A DNA stretch of 10,442 nt from Hyphomicrobiales bacterium (GCA_021775385.1 JAJFHW010000247.1:1-10442); one strand, 5' to 3'. Shown: positions 1 to 6,520, counted from the stretch's first letter. Numbers and translations are program-made. Notes: a model not told the origin generated them from the sequence alone.

Positions 1-1020
1 TATAAGCTCAATCAAATCTGAAGCAAAAAGAATAAAGCAAAGAAGAAAGATCGCAGCAGCAATTCCAGAAATTCGCGTCCGGCCACCAGATGTCACGTTA
101 ATCATGGTTTGGCCAATCATAGCACAACCACCCATGCCACCAAAGAAACCACAAACCAAATTAGAAGCACCCTGCGCCAAACATTCTTTAGACGCACCGC
201 CGCGTTTTTCAAGCTTGTCATTCACTAAATTTAGCGTAAGCAAACTTTCAATCAAACCAATCGCCGCCAAGATCAATGCATAAGGCAAGATAATTTTAAA
301 CGTTTCAAAAGTCAGCGGAACGGAAGGGATCGAGAAAAGCGGAAGCCCAGCGCCGATGTTAGCCAAATCACCAACTGTTCGTGTATCCAGCTTAAGGAAA
401 ATAGCTAAAGCACTCACAAGGCCAATTGCCACAAGAGGCGCAGGAATAGTCTTCGTTACCTTCGGCACCAGGTAAATCAACAGCATAGTCAAAAACACAA
501 GTCCCATCATTATGCTAAGCTGATCCAGGTTCATCCATTGCTGCACACCATTGGCATCAGCCACCTTAAATTGAGAGAGCTGCGCTAAGAAAATAACAAT
601 CGCCAAGCCGTTCACAAATCCAAGCATAACAGGGCGTGGAACCATCCGAATAAACTTACCAAGATGAAAAACCCCAGCCAGAAGTTGAAAAATCCCCATC
701 AACACAACTGTTGCAAATAAATATTGCACACCATGCGTCATTACCAGTTCAACCATTACTACAGCCAGAGCACCCGTCGCTCCAGATATCATCCCGGGCC
801 GGCCGCCATATAAAGCTGTAATCAGCCCCACAATAAAGGCTGCATAAAGCCCCACAAGCGGTTCAACACCAGCGACAAAAGCAAAAGCCACGGCCTCAGG
901 CACTAATGCAAGTGCAACTGTTAAGCCACAAAGGATTTCAATTTGAAATCGTGAAATTGTTAAAGGTTCACCACCAAGATATCGTTTGGCCGCGTCCAGA
1001 AAAGAAGCCTGCGTTCTCAA
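1..1020 (-). CDS. SulP-family inorganic anion transporter, N-terminal part (runs off the left edge)
   Basis: Inner-membrane anion permease of the SulP (SLC26-like) family, whose members carry sulfate, bicarbonate or other small anions; substrate cannot be told here. The 340 readable codons give many hydrophobic segments and family signatures: VPEAVAFAFVAG at residues 40-51 (first helices), YGGRPGMISGATGA at 71-84, PRPVMLGFVNGLA at 128-140, and FGGMGGCAMIGQTMINV at 293-309. The rest of the membrane domain and the usual C-terminal STAS domain would lie beyond the edge. I chose the TTG at 1020 because AGGA sits 8 bases upstream and homology starts just after it; no in-frame ATG occurs between it and the upstream stop near 1128. 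The neighbouring cytochrome gene reads the same way but is 305 bases upstream, so the two are probably separate transcripts. Family assignment is firm; bicarbonate versus sulfate transport is open. Confidence 0.93.
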   Translation of the reverse strand, partial: MRTQASFLDAAKRYLGGEPLTISRFQIEILCGLTVALALVPEAVAFAFVAGVEPLVGLYAAFIVGLITALYGGRPGMISGATGALAVVMVELVMTHGVQYLFATVVLMGIFQLLAGVFHLGKFIRMVPRPVMLGFVNGLAIVIFLAQLSQFKVADANGVQQWMNLDQLSIMMGLVFLTMLLIYLVPKVTKTIPAPLVAIGLVSALAIFLKLDTRTVGDLANIGAGLPLFSIPSVPLTFETFKIILPYALILAAIGLIESLLTLNLVNDKLEKRGGASKECLAQGASNLVCGFFGGMGGCAMIGQTMINVTSGGRTRISGIAAAIFLLCFILFASDLIELI

Positions 1021-1101
1021 TTTATTATTCCTAATTTTTGAAAATAAAAGTTCTATTGAGCACTGTACTAAGAGAACAAGTGCCAACAGAACTAGATGAA
1101 A

Positions 1102-1129
1102 TCTATAAGTCTCAATTCTGACACATCAA
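1102..1129 (-). promoter_or_regulatory. Candidate sigma-70 promoter of the SulP gene
   Basis: On the minus strand TTGATG (1129-1124) and TATAGA (1107-1102) are separated by 16 bases, about 80 bases ahead of the TTG start. Assignment rests only on match to the general consensus. Confidence 0.35.
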
Positions 1130-1231
1130 AACAAAGCCCAACAAATGTTTGATATGATCAAAGGCTCATACTTTGCTGCAGACATGTGCAACAAAGTGAA
1201 ATGAAGTAAATTCAGCGGAACTCATAGCCTA

Positions 1232-1267
1232 CTGAGAGACAAAACACAAGTTACCCCCATCTCTCAG
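1232..1267. repeat. Perfect 8-bp inverted repeat between the cytochrome and SulP genes
   Basis: CTGAGAGA (1232-1239) and TCTCTCAG (1260-1267) are exact reverse complements around a 20-base loop, about 60 bases past the end of the cytochrome gene. There is no U-run, so it is not a standard terminator. It could be an operator for the SulP gene or an RNA hairpin in the cytochrome mRNA tail. Nothing else was seen in 1034-1325 besides this and the SulP promoter. Confidence 0.4.
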
Positions 1268-1325
1268 AAGCGTCTACTTTGACAATATGACCAGAAAATT
1301 CTATCGACTGCACTAAATTCAAGCG

Positions 1326-1691
1326 TTAAGGCTTTATGCTAATAGCATTATACCAGGCGGCAATATCTGAGATATCTTTGTCTGAAAGCGTTTGCGAAAT
1401 TGAGCTCATAATCGCATGACTGCGAACCCCTTGCCTGAAATCAATAAGTTCCTTGATAACAAACCCTTCAACCGTTCCCTTAAATTCAGCCTCCTTAACA
1501 GCTTTCAACATGCCTAATCGGCCATGACAACGGGTACAAAGTTGCGCTTTCCCACGCCCAGCATTTATAGAATTTTTCTTTTCACTAACGGTTTGGTTCT
1601 TTTCCTCATTGATTTGAGCAACTAAAGGAGACGAGAAACAAACGATCAAAGAACATATCACCAACAAACCTGTGAGTAATAACGTCTTCAT
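1326..1691 (-). CDS. Small secreted class I c-type cytochrome (cytochrome c553-like)
   Basis: Single-haem periplasmic electron carrier, 121 residues. A signal peptide (residues 1-26, ending LVAQ) precedes a short polar linker and the haem site CTRCH (Cys52, Cys55, His56). Met95 in the sequence HAIMSSIS is the likely second iron ligand, followed by LSDKDISDIAAWY, the typical C-terminal helix of cytochrome c553-type proteins. Length is normal for a single-haem form. The ATG at 1691 is preferred over a TTG seven codons upstream because GGAGGGG ends four bases before it and the signal peptide then begins MKTLLL. No oxidase, dehydrogenase or denitrification gene is nearby to name its partner, so the redox partner is unknown. 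A promoter overlapped by a strong palindrome lies directly upstream, suggesting repressor control. Confidence 0.9.
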   Translation of the reverse strand: MKTLLLTGLLVICSLIVCFSSPLVAQINEEKNQTVSEKKNSINAGRGKAQLCTRCHGRLGMLKAVKEAEFKGTVEGFVIKELIDFRQGVRSHAIMSSISQTLSDKDISDIAAWYNAISIKP

Positions 1692-1710
1692 AAATCCCCT
1701 CCAAACTTCC

Positions 1711-1733
1711 AATTATGAGAAACTCTCATAATT
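1711..1733. promoter_or_regulatory. Perfect 10-bp palindrome overlapping the cytochrome promoter (candidate operator)
   Basis: Arms AATTATGAGA (1711-1720) and TCTCATAATT (1724-1733) are exact reverse complements around AAC. On the minus strand the first three bases of the palindrome are the last three of the candidate -10 hexamer, so a protein bound here would cover the -10 and transcription start. A smaller dyad, GGAGA and TCTCC around one base (1747-1757), overlaps the -35. The regulator is not identified. Confidence 0.6.
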
Positions 1734-1759
1734 ATCTCAGAAAAAAGGAGATTCTCCAA
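1731..1759 (-). promoter_or_regulatory. Candidate sigma-70 promoter of the cytochrome c gene
   Basis: TTGGAG (1759-1754) and GATAAT (1736-1731) lie on the minus strand with an ideal 17-base spacer, 40 bases ahead of the ATG at 1691. Confidence 0.5.
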
Positions 1760-1795
1760 ACCTGCCCCAACAAAACAACTCATAAACCTAGCAAA

Positions 1796-1812
1796 TAGAT
1801 TTTTCTAATCTA
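1796..1812 (-). terminator. Weak hairpin after the 176-residue secreted protein
   Basis: TAGATT (1796-1801) pairs with AATCTA (1807-1812) around a five-base loop. On the minus strand it is followed by a short TTT. It lies just past the stop at 1822 and may end that transcript; it is short and AT-rich, hence low confidence. Confidence 0.3.
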
Positions 1813-1821
1813 CAGAATTTC

Positions 1822-2352
1822 TTATTTCGTCGTTCCACGTTGTGGTTGAGAGCCGACAACCTTACCCACCTTAACTGGGAAAGAACAAGTTTGATCACCA
1901 ACATCTTTACAAGGTTCAAAAATTGAAACTTCGCTCAACGTGCCATTGCCCCACACAACCTGTACAGCAATACGCTCTGCTGTACCTATTGGCAAACGAA
2001 GAGCAATGTCTTCCAGGCCTCCGCCCGGTGGCAAAGAAAATGGCAGCTGCGGATTACATTTCACCAAGTTAAAGCGCTTATTCAATTCAAGCGTATTGAT
2101 GGAATATCTGATCTCGTGCAATTGGCAATGAAGTGTTTGTAACGCAGTAAAATAAATCAACTGATGATTATCATAATTACGAAAAGACACCCACCCAGAA
2201 CTCTTATTAGCCTCAAGCATCTTTTGATAAAGAGAAAGCGGCGGGATACGGCTTTTATAGCTCTCATCCGCCAAACTGGAGGAAATCCCATTCAGTAAAA
2301 TAACAAAAACAATCAAAACCCGGCTAAGTACAGACAAAAATTTAACACTCAT
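1822..2352 (-). CDS. Secreted protein of unknown function, conserved type
   Basis: 176 residues with a clear signal peptide (about residues 1-28, ending SSLADE), so probably periplasmic. The mature part has a run that looks well conserved (GWVSFRNYDNHQLIYFTALQ, residues 54-73), then HCQLHEIRYSIN, KCNPQLPFSLPPGGG and a C-terminal EPCKDVGDQTC. Four cysteines in the mature part (before HEIRYS, before NPQLP, and two near the end) suggest two disulfides. It resembles uncharacterised exported proteins I associate with Rhizobiales; I know no function and no catalytic motif is visible. The ATG at 2352 is chosen over a TTG at 2361 because GAGGGG (2370-2365) is 12 bases from the ATG but only 3 from the TTG. 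The TetR-type gene ends 93 bases upstream on the same strand, so the two could share a transcript, although a TATATAAA-like -10 lies in the gap. Confidence 0.75.
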   Translation of the reverse strand: MSVKFLSVLSRVLIVFVILLNGISSSLADESYKSRIPPLSLYQKMLEANKSSGWVSFRNYDNHQLIYFTALQTLHCQLHEIRYSINTLELNKRFNLVKCNPQLPFSLPPGGGLEDIALRLPIGTAERIAVQVVWGNGTLSEVSIFEPCKDVGDQTCSFPVKVGKVVGSQPQRGTTK

Positions 2353-2445
2353 GCAGATCAAACGCCCCTCAAAAGAAATAACAAAGAAACCTATCGATCC
2401 GTAATTTATATAGTTTTTTGCGCTCTAACCAGAAAAAACATTCAC

Positions 2446-3024
2446 CTAAAGAAAAGTAAGGTTTTTAGCTCCTTCTAGACCAGACATATAAGAGCGAACA
2501 GAATATTCAAAAGCTTCATCAACAGAGCCATTGAGGCGAAAACTTCCGTCAATCTCCATAATACAAAAGCCATACATAAAACTTGCTAAAAACCTGGAAG
2601 CTGATACCGCATGATCATCTCCGGCAATTTGTTTAATTAATTGTACAACAGGATCGCAAACTTCTTTTTCTTCAGCAAATTCTTCTGTTTTTAATTCAGG
2701 ACGATGCATCAGACGAAACAACTCAGGCTGCTTATTCGCAAAGTTGCGATAGGCTTTACAAATGAGATAAATCTTTTGAGCAGGCTCCTCAATGCCGATC
2801 GCTGAGTTTTGCAAAGCAAAACGTAAATCCTCAAGCACCCCATCTTTCACAGCCCTCAAGAGTGAATTCTTATCTACATAATGCTGCCCAATTACTGCCT
2901 CTGAAGCACGTACCTTTATGGCAACATCATGTAAATCAAATCCATCCACACCCAGAGATCTAATCAATCGACGAGTAACCAGAAGTATTTCAGCATCACT
3001 GATTTCAGTAACAAACCGGCTCAT
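2446..3024 (-). CDS. TetR/AcrR-family transcriptional repressor
   Basis: 192-residue regulator with normal TetR length. Residues 10-56 form the helix-turn-helix domain: ILLVTRRLIRSLGVDGFDLHDVAIKVRASEAVIGQHYVDKNSLLRAV follows the family pattern, with Gly46 where many members have Tyr in the recognition helix. The C-terminal half (LASFMYGFCIMEIDGSFRLNG, about 146-166, then VDEAFEYSVRSYMSGL) matches the WHG-type ligand/dimer domain. The ATG at 3024 has GGAG seven bases upstream. Targets are not visible: TetR repressors often control a neighbour or themselves, and the closest gene is the secreted protein downstream on the same strand. The 800-base AT-rich stretch upstream could hold its operator, but no clear palindrome was found next to its start. 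Confidence 0.88.
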   Translation of the reverse strand: MSRFVTEISDAEILLVTRRLIRSLGVDGFDLHDVAIKVRASEAVIGQHYVDKNSLLRAVKDGVLEDLRFALQNSAIGIEEPAQKIYLICKAYRNFANKQPELFRLMHRPELKTEEFAEEKEVCDPVVQLIKQIAGDDHAVSASRFLASFMYGFCIMEIDGSFRLNGSVDEAFEYSVRSYMSGLEGAKNLTFL

Positions 3025-3717
3025 TAATTCGCTCCAATAGAGTTTTTAAGTATAGGTCTGAGAAAAAAATCAGTTGCCACCAAGACACTCAAACAATGAA
3101 AGGTGAGCTATCAAAACCAAACTTAAAGTTTATAAATTGTTCAATCTGCCAACCCATGAAAAATGCCGGCCAACAATATTTGTGAAATTAACCCAACCCG
3201 ACCCCTCAAAAAGAAAATGAAAAATTATCAATTTCAATTATCACCTTGGTTAATCTCGTTAAAGATCGCGCTAATTAACCTCATGATTAACTTGCGTCAA
3301 CATAAAATAGCACCACAACTCATATTTAATTCTCTCAGTGTTTCACAAAATGGAAAACAGCGTTTAAAGGGGTTAAAAAACCAGACAAACAACTAAAACA
3401 CCCCTCAAATAGTGAATTCTAAAAAACGACAAATCGTAAAAAATTGAAGTGAGGATAGGACTAACCGATTGTTACTATGGAAAGTTGCGAAAAACCTCCG
3501 ACAAGAAACAATAAAAGCACATTCAATAAATATTACAAAAACTGTCCAAAAATTATAATTTTCCAAATCAATTTCAGAGAAAGAATGAAAATAAAAAACT
3601 GCATATAAAGAAATAATCTAGAACATTTGTAAGCCCATTTGAAATTAAGCAATGTATAGAATTTCAGCATGTAAATCGCTTGCGACAAAAAAGACACAGC
3701 TCATATTCCACCCTGCC
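3025..3717. other. Long AT-rich intergenic stretch without a convincing gene
   Basis: About 690 bases between two divergent genes. It is strongly AT-rich, with many short A-runs, TTAA words around 3249-3292 and an AT-only palindrome near 3548-3562. One open stretch (3163-3396, plus) lacks a ribosome site and reads as compositionally biased sequence. No RNA gene, repeat family or recognisable decayed gene was seen. Confidence 0.5.
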
Positions 3718-3746
3718 TTGACATTGCCTCATTAACCATTAAGTTT
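3718..3746 (+). promoter_or_regulatory. Candidate promoter with an embedded CtrA-type word ahead of the RlpA-like gene
   Basis: TTGACA (3718-3723) is a perfect -35 hexamer; the position 17 bases on reads AAGTTT, a poor -10. The spacer holds TTAACCAT (3732-3739), extended to TTAACCATTAA. TTAACCAT is a known half-site type for the alphaproteobacterial cell-cycle regulator CtrA, which would fit a cell-wall gene, but the full TTAA-N7-TTAA site is absent (here N3). Confidence 0.35.
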
Positions 3747-3832
3747 CGCTCCGGCTTCAATCAAAAGCCGTTCAATTCAAAAAGGCTAATTCTACGCCAA
3801 ACTTTAATGATCATTATTATGGAGTATTCCAA

Positions 3833-4195
3833 ATGTTACTAAAACGGACAGGGCTTTTCTTTGCCCTACTGTTATCACTTGTTGTCATGTCTAATTCAGA
3901 GGCTCACGCATTCAAACAATGTGGTAAAGCTTCCTGGTATGCGGGCCCAACAAATAAAACTGCTAACGGAGAACGTCTTCGTCATAACGCTAACACAGCA
4001 GCTCACAAATCATTACCATTCGGAACAAAGGTAAGAGTAACGAACCGCCGCAATGGCAGATCATTAGTTGTACGGATCAACGATCGTGGCCCCTTTATTC
4101 ATGGGCGCATCATTGATCTAACAAAAGGCGGCGCGTCTCGCCTCGGCTTCATTAATTCTGGTGTAACAAACGTTTGCATCACACGCATTCGATAA
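3833..4195 (+). CDS. RlpA-like secreted double-psi beta-barrel protein (septal peptidoglycan hydrolase family)
   Basis: 120 residues: a signal peptide (1-26, ending EAHA) followed by almost nothing but the RlpA double-psi beta-barrel. Motifs are GKASWYAGP (31-39), TANGERL with Glu47, AHKSLPFGT (57-65, His58), RINDRGPF with Asp84, [11 protein letters not shown] (91-101) and LGF. In characterised RlpA proteins the Glu and Asp at these places serve lytic transglycosylase activity on peptide-free glycan at the septum, and both are kept here. Cys30 and Cys115 flank the domain and could form a disulfide. Unlike classic RlpA it has no lipobox cysteine and no SPOR domain, so it should be a free periplasmic or secreted protein with no obvious septal targeting. 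GGAG lies 8 bases before the ATG. Whether it is a true enzyme or only a barrel protein is inferred from conserved residues. Confidence 0.92.
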   Translation: MLLKRTGLFFALLLSLVVMSNSEAHAFKQCGKASWYAGPTNKTANGERLRHNANTAAHKSLPFGTKVRVTNRRNGRSLVVRINDRGPFIHGRIIDLTKGGASRLGFINSGVTNVCITRIR

Positions 4196-4197
4196 AA

Positions 4198-4328
4198 AAA
4201 TGCGGATGCTCATGCCGGATACATAGTGAGCATCTGAAGGCACATTAAAAGATACAAACTAAAGGAGCTCTGCGCGACGGTTGCTTGTGGGCAACCTGAA
4301 GGAGCTCTACATTAAAGTGCATCTGAAG
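4198..4328. repeat. Palindromic repeat element, copy 1 (single hairpin core)
   Basis: Begins with AAATGCGGATGCT (4198-4210) and ends with AAAGTGCATCTGAAG (4314-4328), both identical to the ends of the element at 7855-8059. Inside are an 8-bp perfect inverted repeat, GATGCTCA (4205-4212) with TGAGCATC (4227-4234), and one core hairpin, GGTTGC (4279-4284), loop TTGTGG, GCAACC (4291-4296). The linker CTGAAGG-AG-type words recur (4234, 4296, 4323) and AAGGAGCTCT occurs twice. It starts three bases after the stop of the RlpA-like gene. No coding role is apparent. Confidence 0.75.
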
Positions 4329-4337
4329 TACAAAAAA

Positions 4338-4367
4338 GGCTATCCTGTTTTATAAAACGGGATAGCC
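4338..4367. terminator. Strong bidirectional intrinsic terminator
   Basis: GGCTATCC (4338-4345) pairs with GGATAGCC (4360-4367), and the pairing continues inward through GTTTTA/TAAAAC with one T-G wobble. Six A's precede it, giving a U6 tail for minus-strand transcripts coming from the two small genes; TATTTAAAA follows on the plus side, a weaker tail for the RlpA-like transcript. It separates convergent genes. Confidence 0.85.
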
Positions 4368-4407
4368 TATTTAAAACAATAAATTCTCACCATTAAAGTC
4401 TCACAAT

Positions 4408-4524
4408 TCAGCGCAACAAATTTATCTTCATAGCAACCTGTTCGTGTTGCGGTAAATTTTGCAAAGCAGCGGTGCTTAACACCATAAACAATCCGGCAAC
4501 CATTAAAAATCTAAAATAATACAT
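4408..4524 (-). CDS. Very small membrane or exported peptide, 38 residues
   Basis: Reads MYYFRFLMVAGLFMVLSTAA, then LQNLPQHEQVAMKINLLR. Residues 3-20 are one hydrophobic helix or signal segment; if cleaved, only about 18 residues remain. I recognise no family. Support for its being real: a perfect AGGAG (4538-4534) nine bases before the ATG, a promoter-like box directly upstream that is shared with the next small gene, and a strong minus-strand terminator 40 bases after its stop. It shares regulation-like sequence and topology (N-terminal hydrophobic segment, short polar tail) with the 89-residue gene, although the two proteins show no clear similarity. Confidence 0.6.
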   Translation of the reverse strand: MYYFRFLMVAGLFMVLSTAALQNLPQHEQVAMKINLLR

Positions 4525-4546
4525 CAACCAATACTCCTAAGTTTAA

Positions 4547-4587
4547 TTTCAGTTATCTATTGGTCGGTATGAACCTCAAAAAGGTTC
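4547..4587 (-). promoter_or_regulatory. Bipartite promoter-like box P1 ahead of the 38-residue gene
   Basis: On the minus strand GAAC (4587-4584) is followed after 17 bases by CGACCAA and, at fixed distance, CTGAAA (4552-4547). The same words at the same spacing occur ahead of the 89-residue gene. GAAC at the -35 place with a short CG-containing -10 is the general layout of ECF sigma promoters; the alphaproteobacterial general-stress factor EcfG is known to use GGAAC then CGTT, which is close but not the same. Confidence 0.5.
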
Positions 4588-4596
4588 AATAAATTC

Positions 4597-4866
4597 TCAT
4601 TCGGCATTAAAAGTCATGTCTCTGCAAATTAGTTCATCAGCTAAAACACAATCACGATTTAACAATAATTTATTATAAGCACTGCCAGACAATAAAACCT
4701 GCGAATGCGATCTCATTGCATTATTTGGCTCGGTTTGATCTAAACTCACACGCGCTTCATCTTTTGTAACGGCTCCAGCTTGATTACCAACAGACAGACC
4801 AGCAATAAACAAAAGCCCTAAAACAAAGCCCACAACTCCTAAACGATATATAGTTTCCTGTCTCAT
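4597..4866 (-). CDS. Small exported or membrane-anchored protein of unknown function, 89 residues
   Basis: Residues 8-28 form a strong hydrophobic segment (VVGFVLGLLFIAGLSVG) after a short basic N-terminus, either a membrane anchor or a signal peptide with a possible cut after QAGA at residue 32. The remaining 57 residues are polar with a pair of cysteines (Cys73, Cys81) that could form a disulfide. No family is recognised. AGGAG lies nine bases before the ATG (with AGAGGG closer still). It has its own promoter-like box and a separate box precedes the 38-residue gene 72 bases downstream, so the two are probably co-regulated and share the terminator at 4338-4367. Confidence 0.7.
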   Translation of the reverse strand: MRQETIYRLGVVGFVLGLLFIAGLSVGNQAGAVTKDEARVSLDQTEPNNAMRSHSQVLLSGSAYNKLLLNRDCVLADELICRDMTFNAE

Positions 4867-4890
4867 CCCTCTGTTCTCCTCTAATGAATG

Positions 4891-4931
4891 TTTCAGATAA
4901 CCGTTGGTCGTATGAGAGAAGAAAAAAGTTC
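4891..4931 (-). promoter_or_regulatory. Bipartite promoter-like box P2 ahead of the 89-residue gene
   Basis: GAAC (4931-4928), 17 bases, CGACCAA (4910-4904), then CTGAAA (4896-4891) on the minus strand, ending 24 bases before the ATG. Each element matches box P1 in both sequence and spacing, including a T-run directly after GAAC. Confidence 0.5.
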
Positions 4932-4996
4932 ATGACAAAAAAAGAAACGTCATAGATGATAGGAAAAATGAAAAAACAAGGGCGGCAATAAGAACG

Positions 4997-5551
4997 ATGT
5001 CCATACAGCTAAAATTATCAAACAATAGCAAAAGCAGCTTTTTTGTTGATATTCAAAACTTCCCAACAAAAGCAAAAGTTCCTGCAAGTAAATCTGATTA
5101 TTTGTCTCAAATTCTAACGGGAATTTTTTTCACAGTTTTCGGCTATGTATTATTTCGCTCAAACCTGAGCGATGGCTCCATCACTCCCAATTCGCTTTTC
5201 GGGCTGGCCCCAGGATTAATAATGGGCACTTTTGGTGGGTTTAACCTCGCCAAAGCAATGTTAGGAACCAAAGGCTCAGCTCGCCTCACATTTCATGAAA
5301 CATATGTTGAGGCTAAACAGGAATATTGGTTCACAAAGAAGAAATGGAAAATTCCATATAATGAATTTAAAGGGGTGAGAACACGAGAAGGTATTAGGCC
5401 AAAAAAAAATGCCTTACAGCCTTTTCAAATTATTGAGCTCATTCATCAAGACAAAGGGAAAACGCTCCCTCTCTATGCAAAAAGAGGCAGTAAACGACAA
5501 ACTAAACTTTTAGAAGATTACGCAAAGAAATTAAACGTACCAGTTATATAA
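4997..5551 (+). CDS. Unknown two-helix membrane protein with a basic cytoplasmic tail
   Basis: 184 residues. A polar N-terminus (1-34) is followed by two hydrophobic segments, about 36-54 (LSQILTGIFFTVFGYVLF) and 66-88 (NSLFGLAPGLIMGTFGGFNLAKAM), joined by a short loop, and then a soluble, lysine-rich part of about 95 residues. That tail has alternating strand-like pieces (ARLTFHETYVEAKQEYW, KKKWKIPYNEFKGVRTREG, FQIIELIHQ, KTLPLYAKRG) and an amphipathic last helix, a layout like bacterial PH-type domains; this is a fold guess only. No function is known to me. The ribosome site is weak: AAGGG lies about 14 bases before the ATG. It is divergent from the 89-residue gene (130 bases apart) and converges on yqeY. 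Confidence 0.75.
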   Translation: MSIQLKLSNNSKSSFFVDIQNFPTKAKVPASKSDYLSQILTGIFFTVFGYVLFRSNLSDGSITPNSLFGLAPGLIMGTFGGFNLAKAMLGTKGSARLTFHETYVEAKQEYWFTKKKWKIPYNEFKGVRTREGIRPKKNALQPFQIIELIHQDKGKTLPLYAKRGSKRQTKLLEDYAKKLNVPVI

Positions 5552-5563
5552 AGTCTCATGTTC

Positions 5564-5587
5564 AATTCTGGTATTTAAAACAGAATT
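5564..5587. terminator. Hairpin between convergent genes, possible terminator
   Basis: AATTCTG (5564-5570) pairs exactly with CAGAATT (5581-5587) around a ten-base AT-rich loop, and flanking TT/AA extend it past one mismatch. It sits in the 47 bases between two convergent stops. U-runs are poor on both sides. Confidence 0.4.
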
Positions 5588-5598
5588 CAATCAAAGCT

Positions 5599-6048
5599 TT
5601 ATTGCAAAAGTTCTTTAACAACTTTATTAGCAGCACCAAAATCCATCTGGCCGGCATATTTAGCTTTTAAGGCTGCCATGGTCCGGCCCATATCTTTTAG
5701 GCTTGTGGCATCAACCTCAGCAACAACATCCTTCACAGCCTGAGCCACGGCCTCTTCATCCATCTGTTGAGGCATAAAGTCCTTTATGACCTCAATTTCT
5801 TTCAATTCTTGCTCTGCAAGTTCCGCGCGACCAGCGTCTTTATACGTGACAGCTGATTCTTGGCGCTGTTTCACCATTTTAGCTAAAATTTCAAGAATTT
5901 CAGTATCAGAGACTGTGTCGTTGCCCTTAGTACGTCCAGCAATGTCACGGTCTTTAATCGCTGCATTAATCAAGCGAAGGGTACCAACCCGGATCTTATC
6001 CTTTGCCTTAACAGCAGATTTCAGAGCTTCATTAATGTTATCGCGCAT
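5599..6048 (-). CDS. yqeY: GatB/YqeY-domain protein
   Basis: 149 residues, the usual length of the free-standing YqeY family, which resembles the tRNA-binding tail domain of the GatB subunit of the tRNA-dependent amidotransferase. Family features: MRDNINEALKSAVKAKD at the start, RVGTLRLINAAIKDRDI (20-36), ILAKMVKQRQESAVTYKDAGR (54-74), AEQELKEIEVIKDFMPQQMDEEA (78-100), then the end DMGRTMAALKAKYAGQMDFGAANKVVKELL. The protein is all-helical and cytoplasmic; its cellular role is poorly known, with a suggested link to amidotransfer or tRNA. AGGA lies six bases before the ATG. It is divergent from carA, an arrangement often seen in alphaproteobacteria, where a glutamine link between the genes has been suggested only by context. 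Confidence 0.95.
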   Translation of the reverse strand: MRDNINEALKSAVKAKDKIRVGTLRLINAAIKDRDIAGRTKGNDTVSDTEILEILAKMVKQRQESAVTYKDAGRAELAEQELKEIEVIKDFMPQQMDEEAVAQAVKDVVAEVDATSLKDMGRTMAALKAKYAGQMDFGAANKVVKELLQ

Positions 6049-6205
6049 AAAAAATCCTAATTATTAAGAACAAGAATAAAAAACAAAATCACGGGATCAT
6101 CAAAAATTAAAACAAGTTCTTAATCTGAACTACAAAACCCACTGAACTTCAAAACTCAATGAACCTTTAAACTCAATGAAATTACCCCACAATAAACCTC
6201 CAAAT

Positions 6206-6223
6206 TTCAAGAATCATCTTGAA
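6206..6223. repeat. Short perfect hairpin in the yqeY-carA divergent region
   Basis: TTCAAGA (6206-6212) and TCTTGAA (6217-6223) around ATCA. It could be an operator or leader hairpin for either gene. Besides this, the promoter and the carA leader hairpin, the 472-base region shows only short AT-rich direct repeats such as AACTCAATGAA (twice, near 6152 and 6170). Confidence 0.35.
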
Positions 6224-6324
6224 TCATGAAGGAGAGATAAGCCTAAATCATTAAAGCCTAACTTGGCAATCATTTTTACATATATAAAGCACTGATTTCA
6301 TTAGTTATTTTATTATTTTTTTTG

Positions 6325-6353
6325 TTGACTGCTAAACAACATTCACATAGTGT
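6325..6353 (+). promoter_or_regulatory. Candidate carA promoter
   Basis: TTGACT (6325-6330), 17 bases, TAGTGT (6348-6353). The -35 is good and the -10 weak (CATAGT two bases earlier is an alternative). It would give a leader of roughly 160 bases. Confidence 0.35.
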
Positions 6354-6459
6354 CGGGCCGTTTACCAAACTGTACAAATAAATTATTTGTGAAATGAGAC
6401 AAATCTTGTGGCATAAGATAAGTTAAGTACAAATTCAAAAATTCAAATCAAGTGTCACC

Positions 6460-6484
6460 TCCAAACAGCTCTTTAAGGTTTGGA
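6460..6484 (+). promoter_or_regulatory. Hairpin in the carA leader
   Basis: TCCAAAC (6460-6466) pairs exactly with GTTTGGA (6478-6484) around an 11-base loop, 36 bases before the carA start. No U-run follows, so it is not a terminator by itself. It may modulate translation, since carA has no clear Shine-Dalgarno site. Confidence 0.35.
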
Positions 6485-6520
6485 TTGAAAATCTATGCCA
6501 TAAAATAGAAAGCCAATTGA

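Noticed and set aside
1940..2131. Plus-strand open frame opposite the secreted protein gene
   Set aside because: Antisense shadow without a ribosome site; the minus-strand frame has a signal peptide and conserved-looking motifs.
3249..3292. Cluster of TTAA words as CtrA sites
   Set aside because: Spacings are 5 and 8 bases rather than the required 7, and the region is AT-rich enough to give TTAA by chance.
3163..3396. 77-codon open stretch on the plus strand in the AT-rich intergenic region
   Set aside because: No ribosome site at its ATG or at the internal ATG. The product is rich in Lys, Asn and Gln, as expected from A-rich sequence, with no recognisable domain.
5786..6067. Plus-strand open frame opposite yqeY
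   Set aside because: Antisense shadow of a well-conserved gene.
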